Translations under genes and position numbers: made by a program
Shown: in pieces, positions 28,417-37,425 of the stretch
Layout: each line of letters opens with the position of its first letter
Position numbering within the stretch: position 1 is the first letter of the stretch
Source of the DNA: Runella sp. CRIBMP
GTDB taxonomy: Bacteria; Bacteroidota; Bacteroidia; Cytophagales; Spirosomataceae
DNA: 64,000 nucleotides
Direction: 5' to 3'
NCBI RefSeq assembly: GCF_009905605.1
Contig: NZ_JAAAKZ010000003.1
Location: 124,001 to 188,000 of the forward strand
The notes under the pieces: model-generated
Seen by the model: the letters and a program-made list of their open reading frames with translations, nothing else
Databases searched by the model: none
Told to the model about the DNA's origin: nothing

Positions 28417-30660
28417 CCTACTTACATCGAAAGAAACTTCTGATGTAAATTGAGCAACTGATTGACTTTTAATGATTTGTCCGTTGATGGTGATGATTTC
28501 TAATTGCCCCGTTACAGGAACTTGTGCATAGAGAAAGTTTGAAGTTGGATTGGGGTAAACGATTAATTCCAGTGTTTCGACGGGAGGATTGACTTTGGGC
28601 GAAGTGTTTTTTAAGTACTTGATGCCGCCTGTGTTGCTACCGATGAGTAATTCGGGAAGTTGGTCGCCATCCAAATCTCCGACGGCGGGAAAGAGTCCAG
28701 CTCCTATTCTCAAAAACGCTGTTTTTCCTACAAATTCGTTAAAAATCAAATTGGTATCCCTCTTTAACGTTGCGTTGGGCGTGGTGAAATTTTGATATAC
28801 CCGCAATCGTCCCAACAAATCTCCCAGAACAAGTTCAGGCTTTCGGTCGCCGTTGAGGTCGGCTACGGCCATCCCTTGTGAACGTTTGTTGAAATCGACA
28901 TCCAAACCACCAAATACATTCGTTTTGAGTTCATACACGGGCGCAAGGGTACTGCCAGTGTTTCGATGAAATTCTACATTGCCCGAGTTTTTACTGACCA
29001 GCACATCCAAATTCCCATCTTGGTCAATGTCGTAGTAAAGCAAATTTTCGCCGTTGGAGAAGTTGGTTGGATTGGGAAGTTTGCTCAAACGGGTGGTGTC
29101 GAGTTGCATCGCCGCTCCTCGGGGGGCTTTGTTGGGCACAAATCGAATGTCCATGCCTTTAAAAGTATTGGCCCAAAAGCCCAAATCAAGTGTTCCGTCG
29201 CCGTTTAGGTCGGCAAAAAACGGCTTGGTATTGACTGGCATGAGGTTTTCTTTGCTAAAAAGTTGGTTGCTCAGGTTCAGAAAATCGGTGCTAACCAACT
29301 CAAACTGAGCTTGGGTGGCCGTTCCCGTATTTCGATACAATTGAAGACTTGACCGATAGCCAGTTTGCGTACGCGCCCCCCCATAACCTACCACTAAATC
29401 TAAGTCGCCGTCGCCGTCAATATCGGCAAGGGCCGGCGTGGCGTTTTCTCCTAGATCAATCATCCCGTCTTGTAAGAAGTCAGGTTGGCGATACACAAAG
29501 TTAGGCTTTAGTACCGTGCCTTCGTTACGGTAAAACCAATTGGATTGCCGTAAATTGATGAGTGAATTGCTGGCAATATCCGTACTGCTTGGCGAGGCTA
29601 CCAAATCCTGAATCCCGTCGCCGTCCAAATCTTCGATGTAGGCCGAAGGGAAAATGGGATAGTTAATGGAGGCTTGGGCTGGAAAATTTGATTGTACACT
29701 GCCAATCAGCGCCGCCATGCCGTTGCCACCTACGTTTTTGAGCAACGTCAGGTTATCGCAGGCAACGTGGCCGTGTAAAATATCCTTGCGGCCATCGCCG
29801 TCAATATCGCCAACCCAAAGGGTATTGCCAGCGTGCTGAATTTTGGCGTTTGACAAAGGCCCGCCCAAGGCTTCGCTGAGGGTTGCAGCGTTTGTGCGTA
29901 CTTGTTCTGGAGCTTGCACTTCTGTGTCGGCGGGTTCCAGATTGAGTTCATATTTGTCGCACGAAGACGTAGCCGCAAAACGGCCCCAATTGGTGGTTAC
30001 TTTTCGGAAGACAAACGGCTGCGTGCTGTTTTGCTCTTTGCTTAAATTTTGGTGTAGTTCCAAAGAAGCGCCCGTAAAATCGAAGGTAAGAATGTCGATA
30101 TCGCCATCATCGTCGACGTCGGTAATAGCAGGTAAATCGGTGGACGGAACGTAAAGATTGATGTTTCCAGAAAAACCCTGCGTCAGAAGAGGGTCGGCTA
30201 CAAGCGACCAGGAAAAACCATCAGCGGCGGGAATATTGCGGAAAACACGAATACCCGCCACCGTGCTGGTAAACAAATCTTTGCGGCCATCGCGGTCATA
30301 ATCGACCAGCAACATCCAATACAGCATATTGGATGGGAATTTTGCTTCGTATTGGGGAGCATGCTGCCAAGTGATTGCGTTGGCTTGGCGAACGGCCAAA
30401 AAAGTAGACACCTGCTGATTGCCACGGTCGAAGATGACCAAATCTTCCGTGCCGTCGTCGTTGAGGTGCATTTTTGAGAATTGGGCACTGTTGAGGCCGC
30501 CCGCCCAAGGGTTGACGATGGGGGCGTTGTTTTTGAGAACTTTAGCGGAGTTATCCCAACGAAATGAAAACGTTTGACCAAACGATTTAAACCCAATCAG
30601 CACGCAAATGGAGCAAAGGCTCAGCGGCACAGACCAGCGCAGAAAACCACGTAAAATCAT
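28336..30660 (-). CDS. FG-GAP/VCBS repeat surface protein with T9SS type A sorting domain
   Basis: The protein has at least seven beta-propeller repeats with calcium-binding loops (for example DVDDDGDIDIL, DIDGDGRKDIL, DLDGDGIQDLV, DIDGDGDLDLV, DLNGDGTLDLG, DIDQDGNLDVL) and ends with a type A sorting domain (LIVYPNPTSNFLYAQV to KVVIAR). A signal peptide runs from ATG 30660 (WSVPLSLCSICVLIGFKSFGQ); an in-frame ATG at 30690 would add ten residues and cannot be ruled out. It is a surface or secreted adhesin-like or carbohydrate-binding protein exported by T9SS; the ligand is unknown. It reads convergently into the membrane protein gene at 27169. Confidence 0.88.
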   Translation of the reverse strand: MILRGFLRWSVPLSLCSICVLIGFKSFGQTFSFRWDNSAKVLKNNAPIVNPWAGGLNSAQFSKMHLNDDGTEDLVIFDRGNQQVSTFLAVRQANAITWQHAPQYEAKFPSNMLYWMLLVDYDRDGRKDLFTSTVAGIRVFRNIPAADGFSWSLVADPLLTQGFSGNINLYVPSTDLPAITDVDDDGDIDILTFDFTGASLELHQNLSKEQNSTQPFVFRKVTTNWGRFAATSSCDKYELNLEPADTEVQAPEQVRTNAATLSEALGGPLSNAKIQHAGNTLWVGDIDGDGRKDILHGHVACDNLTLLKNVGGNGMAALIGSVQSNFPAQASINYPIFPSAYIEDLDGDGIQDLVASPSSTDIASNSLINLRQSNWFYRNEGTVLKPNFVYRQPDFLQDGMIDLGENATPALADIDGDGDLDLVVGYGGARTQTGYRSSLQLYRNTGTATQAQFELVSTDFLNLSNQLFSKENLMPVNTKPFFADLNGDGTLDLGFWANTFKGMDIRFVPNKAPRGAAMQLDTTRLSKLPNPTNFSNGENLLYYDIDQDGNLDVLVSKNSGNVEFHRNTGSTLAPVYELKTNVFGGLDVDFNKRSQGMAVADLNGDRKPELVLGDLLGRLRVYQNFTTPNATLKRDTNLIFNEFVGKTAFLRIGAGLFPAVGDLDGDQLPELLIGSNTGGIKYLKNTSPKVNPPVETLELIVYPNPTSNFLYAQVPVTGQLEIITINGQIIKSQSVAQFTSEVSFDVSRLAQGIYFIRLIGTDGSQTTRKVVIAR

Positions 30661-30734
30661 CTTAGGATGTATAATCTGCCTCATTCGCATTCAATTTTTT
30701 CTATAATAAACCGTTCTAAACAAAAAACGTTTTT

Positions 30735-31820
30735 ATGTTCCAAAAAGTGTTCGTCCTGTGGGTCAAAACAGGGCTTGTTTGCGTATTTTTTCTCCTTTCA
30801 TATTCTTCTGTTGCCCAACAAAAATACCATAATCTGGTCTTGGAAGGCGGTGGTATTCGCGGGATTGCCTACTGCGGAGCGATTCAAGAATTGGAACAGC
30901 GCGGCTTTTTGAAAGATATTCGCCGTGTGGGCGGCACGTCGGCAGGAGCTATTCAGGCGTCGTTGCTAGCGGTGGGCTATTCGGCGGCGGAGCTGACTGA
31001 GTTGGTTTCGGAAATGAAAATTCAATCCTTTAACGATGGGCAATACATTTTTGTGGGTGGCACACAGCGTTTGATTGAACGTTTTGGTTGGTATAAGGGA
31101 GACGCTTTTCGTAAGTGGATAGCCCAGAAGATAGAACAAAAAACGGGTGTTACCCATTTGACTTTTGGTCAATTGCACGCGCTTACCCAACGAGATAGTT
31201 GCTACAAAGACTTGTATGTGACGGTAACGAACCTGACCAAACAAAAGTCGATGGTGCTTTCGTACGAGAAATTCCCCGACTTAGCCATTGCCGATGCCGT
31301 GCGGGCCTCTATGTCGATTCCGTTGTATTATTGCGCCGTTTTTATGGATAGTACGGGTCGATTTCATCAACGCCCGCCGCGCACGATTCCAGCCGATGTG
31401 TTGGTCGATGGCGGCTTGTTGATGAATTATCCCATCGGGCTTTTTGACCAAAATCGTTATTTAAGCACCCCGCAGCCTAATCTGATGCCCGAAACGCCCG
31501 TTTTCAACGCCGAAACCTTGGGGTTGAGGCTTGAAAGTGCCGAGCAAATCAAAGCAGATTCCCAAAATTTTGAGTTGGCGTCTTATCCCATTCGAAGTTT
31601 CAAAACTTACATGGGTGCCTTCTATACCTTGGTGTCTGAGGCGGCCAACCGCTACAATTTTCGCCCCGAAGATTTGAAACGGACCATTTCGATTGATTTT
31701 CAGAACATTGGGGCTAAAGTGCGAAAGCTATCAGAGGCCGAGAAAAATGTGTTGATTGGGAGCGGCAAAAAATGTGTGGGTGATTTTTGCACTCCTTCGA
31801 CCGTCGTTTCACAAAACTGA
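30735..31820 (+). CDS. Patatin-like phospholipase, secreted
   Basis: The 361-residue protein has a signal peptide (about 1-28, ending SSVAQQ) and a patatin domain. The oxyanion hole is GGGIRG (38-43), the nucleophile Ser69 lies in GTSAG (67-71), and the catalytic Asp225 in DGG (225-227), so the Ser-Asp dyad is complete. It should hydrolyse acyl esters of lipids. It lacks the C-terminal BamA-like barrel found in PlpD-type proteins, so it is probably periplasmic or released. Its end overlaps the convergent HAD gene by 12 bases. Confidence 0.9.
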   Translation: MFQKVFVLWVKTGLVCVFFLLSYSSVAQQKYHNLVLEGGGIRGIAYCGAIQELEQRGFLKDIRRVGGTSAGAIQASLLAVGYSAAELTELVSEMKIQSFNDGQYIFVGGTQRLIERFGWYKGDAFRKWIAQKIEQKTGVTHLTFGQLHALTQRDSCYKDLYVTVTNLTKQKSMVLSYEKFPDLAIADAVRASMSIPLYYCAVFMDSTGRFHQRPPRTIPADVLVDGGLLMNYPIGLFDQNRYLSTPQPNLMPETPVFNAETLGLRLESAEQIKADSQNFELASYPIRSFKTYMGAFYTLVSEAANRYNFRPEDLKRTISIDFQNIGAKVRKLSEAEKNVLIGSGKKCVGDFCTPSTVVSQN

Positions 31821-32507
31821 TTTCAGTTCATCCAGATGCTGTACGTCGTAGGTAGCTTGTTGGTCAAAAACCAATTTCTTGGGGTTATAAAAGGCGGCGT
31901 CCATCCCAAAACGTAATGCACCTAGAATGTCCGCTTGCCAATTGTCACCAATCATCAGACTTTCGTGGGGTTGGGCGTTAGCGGCTTGTAATGCATACGC
32001 AAAAATCTGTGCGTCAGGTTTTTTTGCTCCCGCTTTTTCATTGGTCACCACCTGTTGAAAATAATGATGAATGCCCGAACTTTGCATTTTAGACGCCTGA
32101 ATTGAATCAAAACCGTTTGTAACGATGTGGAGTTGGTAATCTTTGCTTGCACAATACTCCAACAGCTCAACGGCTCCGTCGAGCAAGTGCGATTTTTGCG
32201 GAAGTAATTTTAAATATTCTTCGCCCAAAGCGCTGCCAAAAGCTACATTTTTAACGTTCAGAGCTTCAAAAACGAGCCGGAAGCGGTGCTCACGAATATA
32301 ACTATGGGCAATACGGCCATGATCAAAATCGTCCCACAGTTTTGTGTTGATTTCGAGGAATGCCCGCACAAAATCCCCCAGCGACATCACCCCGTGATTG
32401 ATGAGTTCAAAGCCGTGGTAAATATCGGTCAATGATTCGGCCGAATTGCGCTCAAAATCCCACAGCGTGTGGTCAAGATCAAAAAATAGGTGTTTGTATT
32501 TTGGCAT
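31809..32507 (-). CDS. HAD hydrolase, YjjG-type nucleotidase
   Basis: The 232-residue product begins at ATG 32507 and shows HAD motif I as DLDHTLWDF (Asp10 nucleophile, Asp12), motif II in HIVTNGFDSIQASKM, motif III Lys in EKAGAKKPDAQIF and motif IV in LMIGDNWQADILGA. This matches the YjjG/YfnB pyrimidine-nucleotidase subgroup, which cleaves non-canonical nucleoside monophosphates. The ATG at 32507 is preferred over an upstream ATG because it sits directly before the conserved KHLFFDLDHT. It is divergent from the MOSC gene with 35 bases between starts. Confidence 0.88.
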   Translation of the reverse strand: MPKYKHLFFDLDHTLWDFERNSAESLTDIYHGFELINHGVMSLGDFVRAFLEINTKLWDDFDHGRIAHSYIREHRFRLVFEALNVKNVAFGSALGEEYLKLLPQKSHLLDGAVELLEYCASKDYQLHIVTNGFDSIQASKMQSSGIHHYFQQVVTNEKAGAKKPDAQIFAYALQAANAQPHESLMIGDNWQADILGALRFGMDAAFYNPKKLVFDQQATYDVQHLDELKSVL

Positions 32508-32525
32508 TGAATAACGAGTTTTGTG

Positions 32526-32533
32526 CAAATCTA
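32526..32533 (-). promoter_or_regulatory. Candidate -7 box of the HAD gene
   Basis: On the minus strand the site reads TAGATTTG, an exact TAnnTTTG match, about 20 bases before the ATG at 32507. A -33 TTG at standard spacing is not present, so support is partial. Confidence 0.35.
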
Positions 32534-32542
32534 CAAACAAGA

Positions 32543-33382
32543 ATGACGTCTGCTCTCATCCTCTCCGAAATCTTCATTTATCCTATAAAATCGTTGGGGG
32601 CGATCCGCCTCACGCACGCTCAGGTGGAAGAGCGCGGCCTGCGCTACGACCGCCGCTGGTTGATTATTGACGATAACAACCGCTTTGTAACCCAGCGCAG
32701 CTACCCAAACATGGCGCTAATTGAGGTAACTATGACGGACATGGGTTTGCAGTTACGCCATCGCTCGCGGGATTTGAGTGCGCTAATTGTTCCTTTTCAG
32801 CCCGAAACTTTTGATTTGGTAACGGTGACCGTGTGGGACGACCAAATGGAGGCCGTCATCGTCAATGATGCCTCAAACCGTTGGTTGAGTGAAGCGCTCG
32901 GTTTTTCGGCGCGGTTGGTGTATCTACCCGATACTTCGCCTCGCCTTGCTGATTCCAATTATGCCCCTTTCGATGCAAATGTGAGCTTTGCGGATGGGTT
33001 TCCGTTTTTGATAATTGGCCAATCGTCCTTAGATGATTTAAACACTCGCCTGCCCGAACCAGTTTCTATGATACGGTTTCGTCCCAATCTGGTTTTTGAA
33101 GGTGGAATGCCTTATGACGAAGACCAATGGTACGAGTTTACGATTGGTAAGTTGACATTTTTTGGGGTAAAACCCTGCGCACGTTGTATTCTGACCACCG
33201 TTGACCCAGAAAAAGGTGAAATTGTGGGCAAAGAACCGCTCAAAACGCTTTCGACGTACCGCAAGCTTAACAACAAGATTTTCTTTGGACAAAATGTAAT
33301 GACCAATCAGAGTGGAGTTTTAAAGATTGGTGACGAGATACAAGTAGTGAGCCGCAAATCACGGCAAACGATGAGTGAATAA
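32543..33382 (+). CDS. MOSC domain protein (YcbX/mARC-like)
   Basis: The 279-residue protein starts at ATG 32543, directly before the conserved SEIFIYPIKSLGA. An N-terminal MOSC beta-barrel domain (about 1-115) is followed by the MOSC domain with CARC (Cys212 and Cys215) in KPCARCILTTVDPEKG; in mARC and YcbX the first cysteine of this motif coordinates the molybdenum cofactor. Such proteins reduce N-hydroxylated compounds with a redox partner. Unlike E. coli YcbX there is no C-terminal ferredoxin domain, so a separate electron donor is expected. Confidence 0.87.
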   Translation: MTSALILSEIFIYPIKSLGAIRLTHAQVEERGLRYDRRWLIIDDNNRFVTQRSYPNMALIEVTMTDMGLQLRHRSRDLSALIVPFQPETFDLVTVTVWDDQMEAVIVNDASNRWLSEALGFSARLVYLPDTSPRLADSNYAPFDANVSFADGFPFLIIGQSSLDDLNTRLPEPVSMIRFRPNLVFEGGMPYDEDQWYEFTIGKLTFFGVKPCARCILTTVDPEKGEIVGKEPLKTLSTYRKLNNKIFFGQNVMTNQSGVLKIGDEIQVVSRKSRQTMSE

Positions 33383-33417
33383 AAAAAAGCAGAAGGTTTT
33401 GAAGTAAAGGTGTAGTC

Positions 33418-33453
33418 GGTTTTGAGAAATCGACTGAGGGGTTTCTCAGAACC
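33418..33453 (+). other. Hairpin with alternative pairings before the carotenoid desaturase
   Basis: GGTTTTGAGAAA (33418-33429) can pair with TTTCTCAGAACC (33442-33453), 11 of 12 positions. The same bases can instead form two smaller hairpins, AGTCG/CGACT (33413-33434) and GGGGTT/AACCCC (33438-33455). The two folds exclude each other. It lies 17 bases before the desaturase start. It may end MOSC transcription weakly or affect desaturase translation; no T-run follows. Confidence 0.5.
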
Positions 33454-33469
33454 CCATGTAACGAAAAGT

Positions 33470-34945
33470 ATGAAAAAAACAGCAGCCATTATCGGGGCAG
33501 GCATTGCAGGCATCGCCTCCGCCATTCGTTTGGCCAACAAAGGCTACGACGTTCACGTTTTTGAAGCCAACAGCTATCCAGGTGGAAAATTGTCTAGTTT
33601 TGAAGTGAAAGGCTACCGATTCGACGCAGGACCATCATTGTTTACTTTACCTCATTTGGTGGAAGAGTTGTTTGAGATTTCGGGCAAAACTCCGAAAGCG
33701 TATTTTGACTATATTCGCTTAGACGAAGCCTGTCGCTATTTCTGGGACGACGGTGTTCGCCTTACCGCCCACGCCAGTCAACGGGCGTTTGCGCAAGAGA
33801 TAGAAGAAAAATTGGGCGAACCGTCGGCGCATGTTTTGGCCCATTTAAAAGATAGTGCCGTCAAATACAACGTCACCGAAAAACTGTTTCTGCACCGTTC
33901 GTTACACAAAATTAGCACCTATTTCAATCGCGATGCCTTCAAAGGTTACGCCAATATGCACCGCTTGGATGCTTTTACGACCATGAACAGCTCCAACGAA
34001 CGGCGTTTCCAAAATCCGCGTGTGGTGCAGCTTTTCAACCGATATGCTACTTACAACGGCTCAGATCCCTACCAAACCCCCGCCACGATGAATATTATTC
34101 CGCATTTGGAGTACAATATCGGCGCGTTCTTTCCCAAAAAAGGAATGGTGGATATCACGGAAAGTTTGGTTAAATTGGCCGAAGAACTAGGGGTGAAATT
34201 CTATTATAATACGAAAATTACGAAACTGGAAACGCAGGAAAATTGGGTTACTAAACTGATTTTTGACGCAAATACTCCCGCACCTGACTCTTACGACATT
34301 GTTGTTTCCAACATGGACGTGGTAAATACCTTCCGCAAATTGCTCCCCGAAGCCAAACAGCCCGAGCGTATTTTGCGGCAACCCAAGTCAAGTTCGGCGC
34401 TGATTTTTTATTGGGGCGTTAAGAAAAGCTTTGCTGAATTGGGCTTGCATAATATCTTTTTTTCGAATGATTATCGCGCCGAATTTGAGTATTTGTTCCG
34501 ACAAAAAACGTTGTATTCTGACCCAACCGTTTATATAAATATTACATCAAAACACAAACCCGATGATGCCCCTGAAGGAGGCGAAAACTGGTTTATTCTG
34601 GTCAATGCGCCCAACAATGAAGGGCAAGACTGGGAAGCGCTGATTGAACAAAGTCGCCAAGATGTACTCAGGAAAGTATCACACAATTTAGGTGTAAACA
34701 TCGCAGATTTTATCGAATGTGAAGAAATCCTAGACCCGCGCAGCATTGAATCCAAAACGTCAAGTTCGCAGGGAGCGTTATATGGCAACAGTTCCAACAA
34801 CCGCTTTGCGGCGTTTTTGCGTCATGCCAATTTTTCTCGGGAATTTAAAAACCTTTACTTTGTCGGAGGTAGCGTGCATCCCGGTGGCGGCATTCCGCTG
34901 GCCATCCTATCGGCAAAGATTGCGACAGATTTGATTGATTCTTAG
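33470..34945 (+). CDS. Phytoene desaturase family (CrtI/CrtD-like) oxidoreductase
   Basis: The 491-residue flavoprotein starts at ATG 33470, which places the FAD dinucleotide-binding motif GAGIAG at residues 9-14. The N-terminal region continues EANSYPGGKLSSFEVKGYRFDAGPSLF, typical of CrtI-type desaturases, and the C-terminus has NLYFVGGSVHPGGGIPLAILSAK. It would introduce double bonds into a carotenoid. No crtB, crtY or crtZ genes are adjacent, and the isolated position fits a CrtD-type 1-hydroxycarotenoid 3,4-desaturase as in myxol/saproxanthin-type pathways, but phytoene desaturase activity is also possible. Confidence 0.85.
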   Translation: MKKTAAIIGAGIAGIASAIRLANKGYDVHVFEANSYPGGKLSSFEVKGYRFDAGPSLFTLPHLVEELFEISGKTPKAYFDYIRLDEACRYFWDDGVRLTAHASQRAFAQEIEEKLGEPSAHVLAHLKDSAVKYNVTEKLFLHRSLHKISTYFNRDAFKGYANMHRLDAFTTMNSSNERRFQNPRVVQLFNRYATYNGSDPYQTPATMNIIPHLEYNIGAFFPKKGMVDITESLVKLAEELGVKFYYNTKITKLETQENWVTKLIFDANTPAPDSYDIVVSNMDVVNTFRKLLPEAKQPERILRQPKSSSALIFYWGVKKSFAELGLHNIFFSNDYRAEFEYLFRQKTLYSDPTVYINITSKHKPDDAPEGGENWFILVNAPNNEGQDWEALIEQSRQDVLRKVSHNLGVNIADFIECEEILDPRSIESKTSSSQGALYGNSSNNRFAAFLRHANFSREFKNLYFVGGSVHPGGGIPLAILSAKIATDLIDS

Positions 34946-35001
34946 AGTTAATCTATTTTAGGTGCGGTTTTTGCTAGTGAAAGCAAGGGTGATTTTCAAT
35001 T

Positions 35002-35153
35002 AACCATAGAGAAACTGAGTGACACAGAGGGGGTGTTTTGATTCTAAAATAAATGCGGCAAGGTTACCTTTTAAAAGATTTTTTACACAAAAAAATAAGA
35101 GAGATGAGATACACGAAAATGCTCCCCGTGTGCCTCTGTTTCTCCGTGGTTTG
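35002..35153. repeat. Imperfect inverted repeat (ACCA-GAGAAAC type) whose right arm lies in the PorP gene
   Basis: The left arm (35002-35039) begins AACCATAGAGAAACTGAG and ends GGTGTTTT; the right arm (about 35116-35153) read in reverse begins AACCACGGAGAAACAGAG and ends GCATTTT. They match at roughly three quarters of positions around a 76-base centre. The motif is the same kind as at 58878-58918 (AACCACAGAGACA). The right arm is coding: it makes up most of the PorP/SprF signal-peptide region. Confidence 0.55.
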
Positions 35154-36111
35154 CTATTCAACCATTATTCGGGGGCAACAACTGACGCAGTATTCTCAAT
35201 ACCTCCAAAACAACTTTTTGCTCAATCCAGCCCTGGCGGGCATTGAAAGCTATGCCGATGCCAAAATAGGTTATCGGCAGCAATGGGCGGGCTTGGAGGA
35301 TGCGCCGCGAACCTTATACATGACGGCGCATTTGCCCATCGGAAATCCTGATTTTGAAGTGGCGCCTGCTTCGCCGCGATTCAGCTACGGGCGTCAGCGA
35401 GGGCCGATTTTGCCAGATGCGCATGGTGGGGCGGGTGTTTCGCTCATTCGTGACCAAACAGGCCCTTGGACGCGGTTTTCGATGAGTGTTGCCGGGGCGT
35501 ATCATTATCCATTGAACGATGAGTGGCAGGTAAGTGCTGGTCTTGCAGCGGGCGTTACCCAGCACACGCTTGATTTTGACCGCATTCGCTTGGCCAACCC
35601 TTTGGACCCTGTTGTGTCGGTGGGCAAAGTCAATACATTTCGGCCCGATTTGCACGCGGGGCTGTGGGTTTATTCCACCGACTTTTTTGCGGGTTTTTCG
35701 GTGCAGCAAGTATTGGGTGGAAAATTGCGATTTCGTTCTACGAGTTACGATTGGCAGGGACAACTCGTTCCACATTATTTCCTCACGGCAGGCTATCGAC
35801 TACCCATCACCGATGACTGGGACTTTACGCCTTCGGTGCTGTTTAAAAAATCGGCCAAAGCACCCATGTCTTGGGATTTGAATTTCAAATTCAGCTACTT
35901 AAATCAGCTGTGGTTTGGCATGTCTTATCGGAAAAGCGATGCGTTTTTGGGGTGGGTGGGCACGCGCGTGGCGCAGAAATTTACGGTCAGCTACACCTAC
36001 GAATATGTCCTTTCTTCCCTTCAATCTCGTGCTCAAGGCTCGCACGAAATTACGCTGGGGCTTACGTTAGGAAGCAGTAGCCATTATTCGTCACCGCGAG
36101 TTTTTTGGTAG
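35104..36111 (+). CDS. PorP/SprF family type IX secretion membrane protein
   Basis: The 335-residue protein starts at ATG 35104 with a signal peptide (about 1-23: MLPVCLCFSVVCYSTIIRGQ). The mature part opens with QLTQYSQYLQNNFLLNPALAG and is an outer membrane beta barrel of the PorP/SprF family. These proteins belong to or assist the type IX secretion system; many members pair with type B sorting-domain cargo. Here it is an orphan: no other T9SS machinery gene is adjacent, and the nearest type B protein (43897) is 8 kb away. An upstream in-frame ATG (35053) adds a lysine-rich tail and is less likely. It overlaps the convergent lipoprotein gene by 21 bases. Confidence 0.88.
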   Translation: MRYTKMLPVCLCFSVVCYSTIIRGQQLTQYSQYLQNNFLLNPALAGIESYADAKIGYRQQWAGLEDAPRTLYMTAHLPIGNPDFEVAPASPRFSYGRQRGPILPDAHGGAGVSLIRDQTGPWTRFSMSVAGAYHYPLNDEWQVSAGLAAGVTQHTLDFDRIRLANPLDPVVSVGKVNTFRPDLHAGLWVYSTDFFAGFSVQQVLGGKLRFRSTSYDWQGQLVPHYFLTAGYRLPITDDWDFTPSVLFKKSAKAPMSWDLNFKFSYLNQLWFGMSYRKSDAFLGWVGTRVAQKFTVSYTYEYVLSSLQSRAQGSHEITLGLTLGSSSHYSSPRVFW

Positions 36112-37272
36112 GCAAGTATATACAGGCAACGGTTTTTTGTAAAAGTAGTGTATTCGGTAATAAATTTGGCGAGCCGCCGAGCGACTTATGTCTTTAAAAA
36201 GATCCCAATCGGAAGCTGGAAACAAAGTAGGTGATGACGTAAGTACTTTTCCGTTTAAGGCCCGTTCATCGCCGCTAAATGTTTCCCATTCTTCTTTCCA
36301 TTCCGCACTGCCCCGAAAGCCATCCCGATGAATCACACAATCATTGTCCAAGTCGATGATTTCATATTCTAGCTCCGCATTTTTCTCCCGCTTTCGATAG
36401 TTTGTTGTGAGCGTTCCTTTGACGGGTTCCATGACGTCTACCAAGGTGGTATCGTTGATTTTTTTCGTGCCGACTTTGTATTTAGTGCTACTTTCAACAG
36501 TAACGTCCGTGCTTCCAGTCGACTCTCTCAGGGAGGATTGGCCCGTAAAATAAATCCGAAGTACATGATGGGAGGGAAGACTGTCCTCCTGAGCAGCGGC
36601 TGGATTTTGAAAACGGACTAATTCGTGCGGGGAGCGGTTCTCGAAGAATTCTTCGTCCATTTGTTTCTGTAAATACTCATATTCAGCGTCAGACAGGCGT
36701 TCGTCTTCAGTTAATGGCTCAATTACTATTCGCAAAACGGCGTATTCCTTGGCCGAAATGAGGTTGTCGTCAACGTCTTTGTAGCTTTTAGAAAGCTGTT
36801 TTACCTTCAAAAAATGATCGAAGGCTTCCTCGGCAAATGCCCGATTGTCTTTGTGTTTAAAAGCTTCTAAGCCTGCTTGATAGCGCTCGTCGGCAGCCAG
36901 TGTTTTTACTTTTTCAATAATCTCTGCGTAGGAATTTGGGGGTGAATTGAGCAATTCAAGGCAAGCTTTACATTTTGTTAAGGCCTCTTGATTTTTTTGT
37001 AGTTGCTGGTACTGATACAAAACACTTTCCCATTTGAAGGGCTGATTTTCGGCTATGTACCGTTGAATGTTGCTTTGGTATATTCGTTCAGTTTCTTTGT
37101 GAGCGGCCATAAATACTTTTTGGGCTTTTGTGTCACTTGAGTGTCGCTTTAGGCGATTGGCCGAAACCCGTAATGCTTGGTCGTATTTACCCTTTTGTAA
37201 GGCTTTTTCTCCTCTTGCACAGCCGTATAGTATGAAAATCAATAAAGGTAGGAGTAAATGTATTTGTTTCAT
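36091..37272 (-). CDS. Lipoprotein with helical repeat-like N-terminal half, unknown function
   Basis: The 393-residue product starts at ATG 37272 and has a lipoprotein signal (LLIFILYGC, Cys18). Residues about 20-190 are rich in helices with TPR-like spacing (EKALQKGKYDQALRVSANRL; AFAEEAFDHFLKVKQL). The C-terminal half is mostly predicted beta, with paired Thr/Ser strands (STDVTVESSTKYKVGTKK, KGTLTTNYRKREKN). No named family is recognised. The layout suggests a periplasmic or outer membrane scaffold protein. It converges with the PorP gene, overlapping by 21 bases. Confidence 0.75.
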   Translation of the reverse strand: MKQIHLLLPLLIFILYGCARGEKALQKGKYDQALRVSANRLKRHSSDTKAQKVFMAAHKETERIYQSNIQRYIAENQPFKWESVLYQYQQLQKNQEALTKCKACLELLNSPPNSYAEIIEKVKTLAADERYQAGLEAFKHKDNRAFAEEAFDHFLKVKQLSKSYKDVDDNLISAKEYAVLRIVIEPLTEDERLSDAEYEYLQKQMDEEFFENRSPHELVRFQNPAAAQEDSLPSHHVLRIYFTGQSSLRESTGSTDVTVESSTKYKVGTKKINDTTLVDVMEPVKGTLTTNYRKREKNAELEYEIIDLDNDCVIHRDGFRGSAEWKEEWETFSGDERALNGKVLTSSPTLFPASDWDLFKDISRSAARQIYYRIHYFYKKPLPVYTCLPKNSR

Positions 37273-37425
37273 GGCATTACGATTTTCTGGCTCAATCATA
37301 ACGTTACGTCGTGATTTTTTGTACGTAATTTACCAATAAAAATGGCACCTGCTTCAACCAAGCAGGAGGAATTTGTGTTTACTTCTTTACTTATTAAAGT
37401 ACATCATTCAACCAAAAATCAACCA

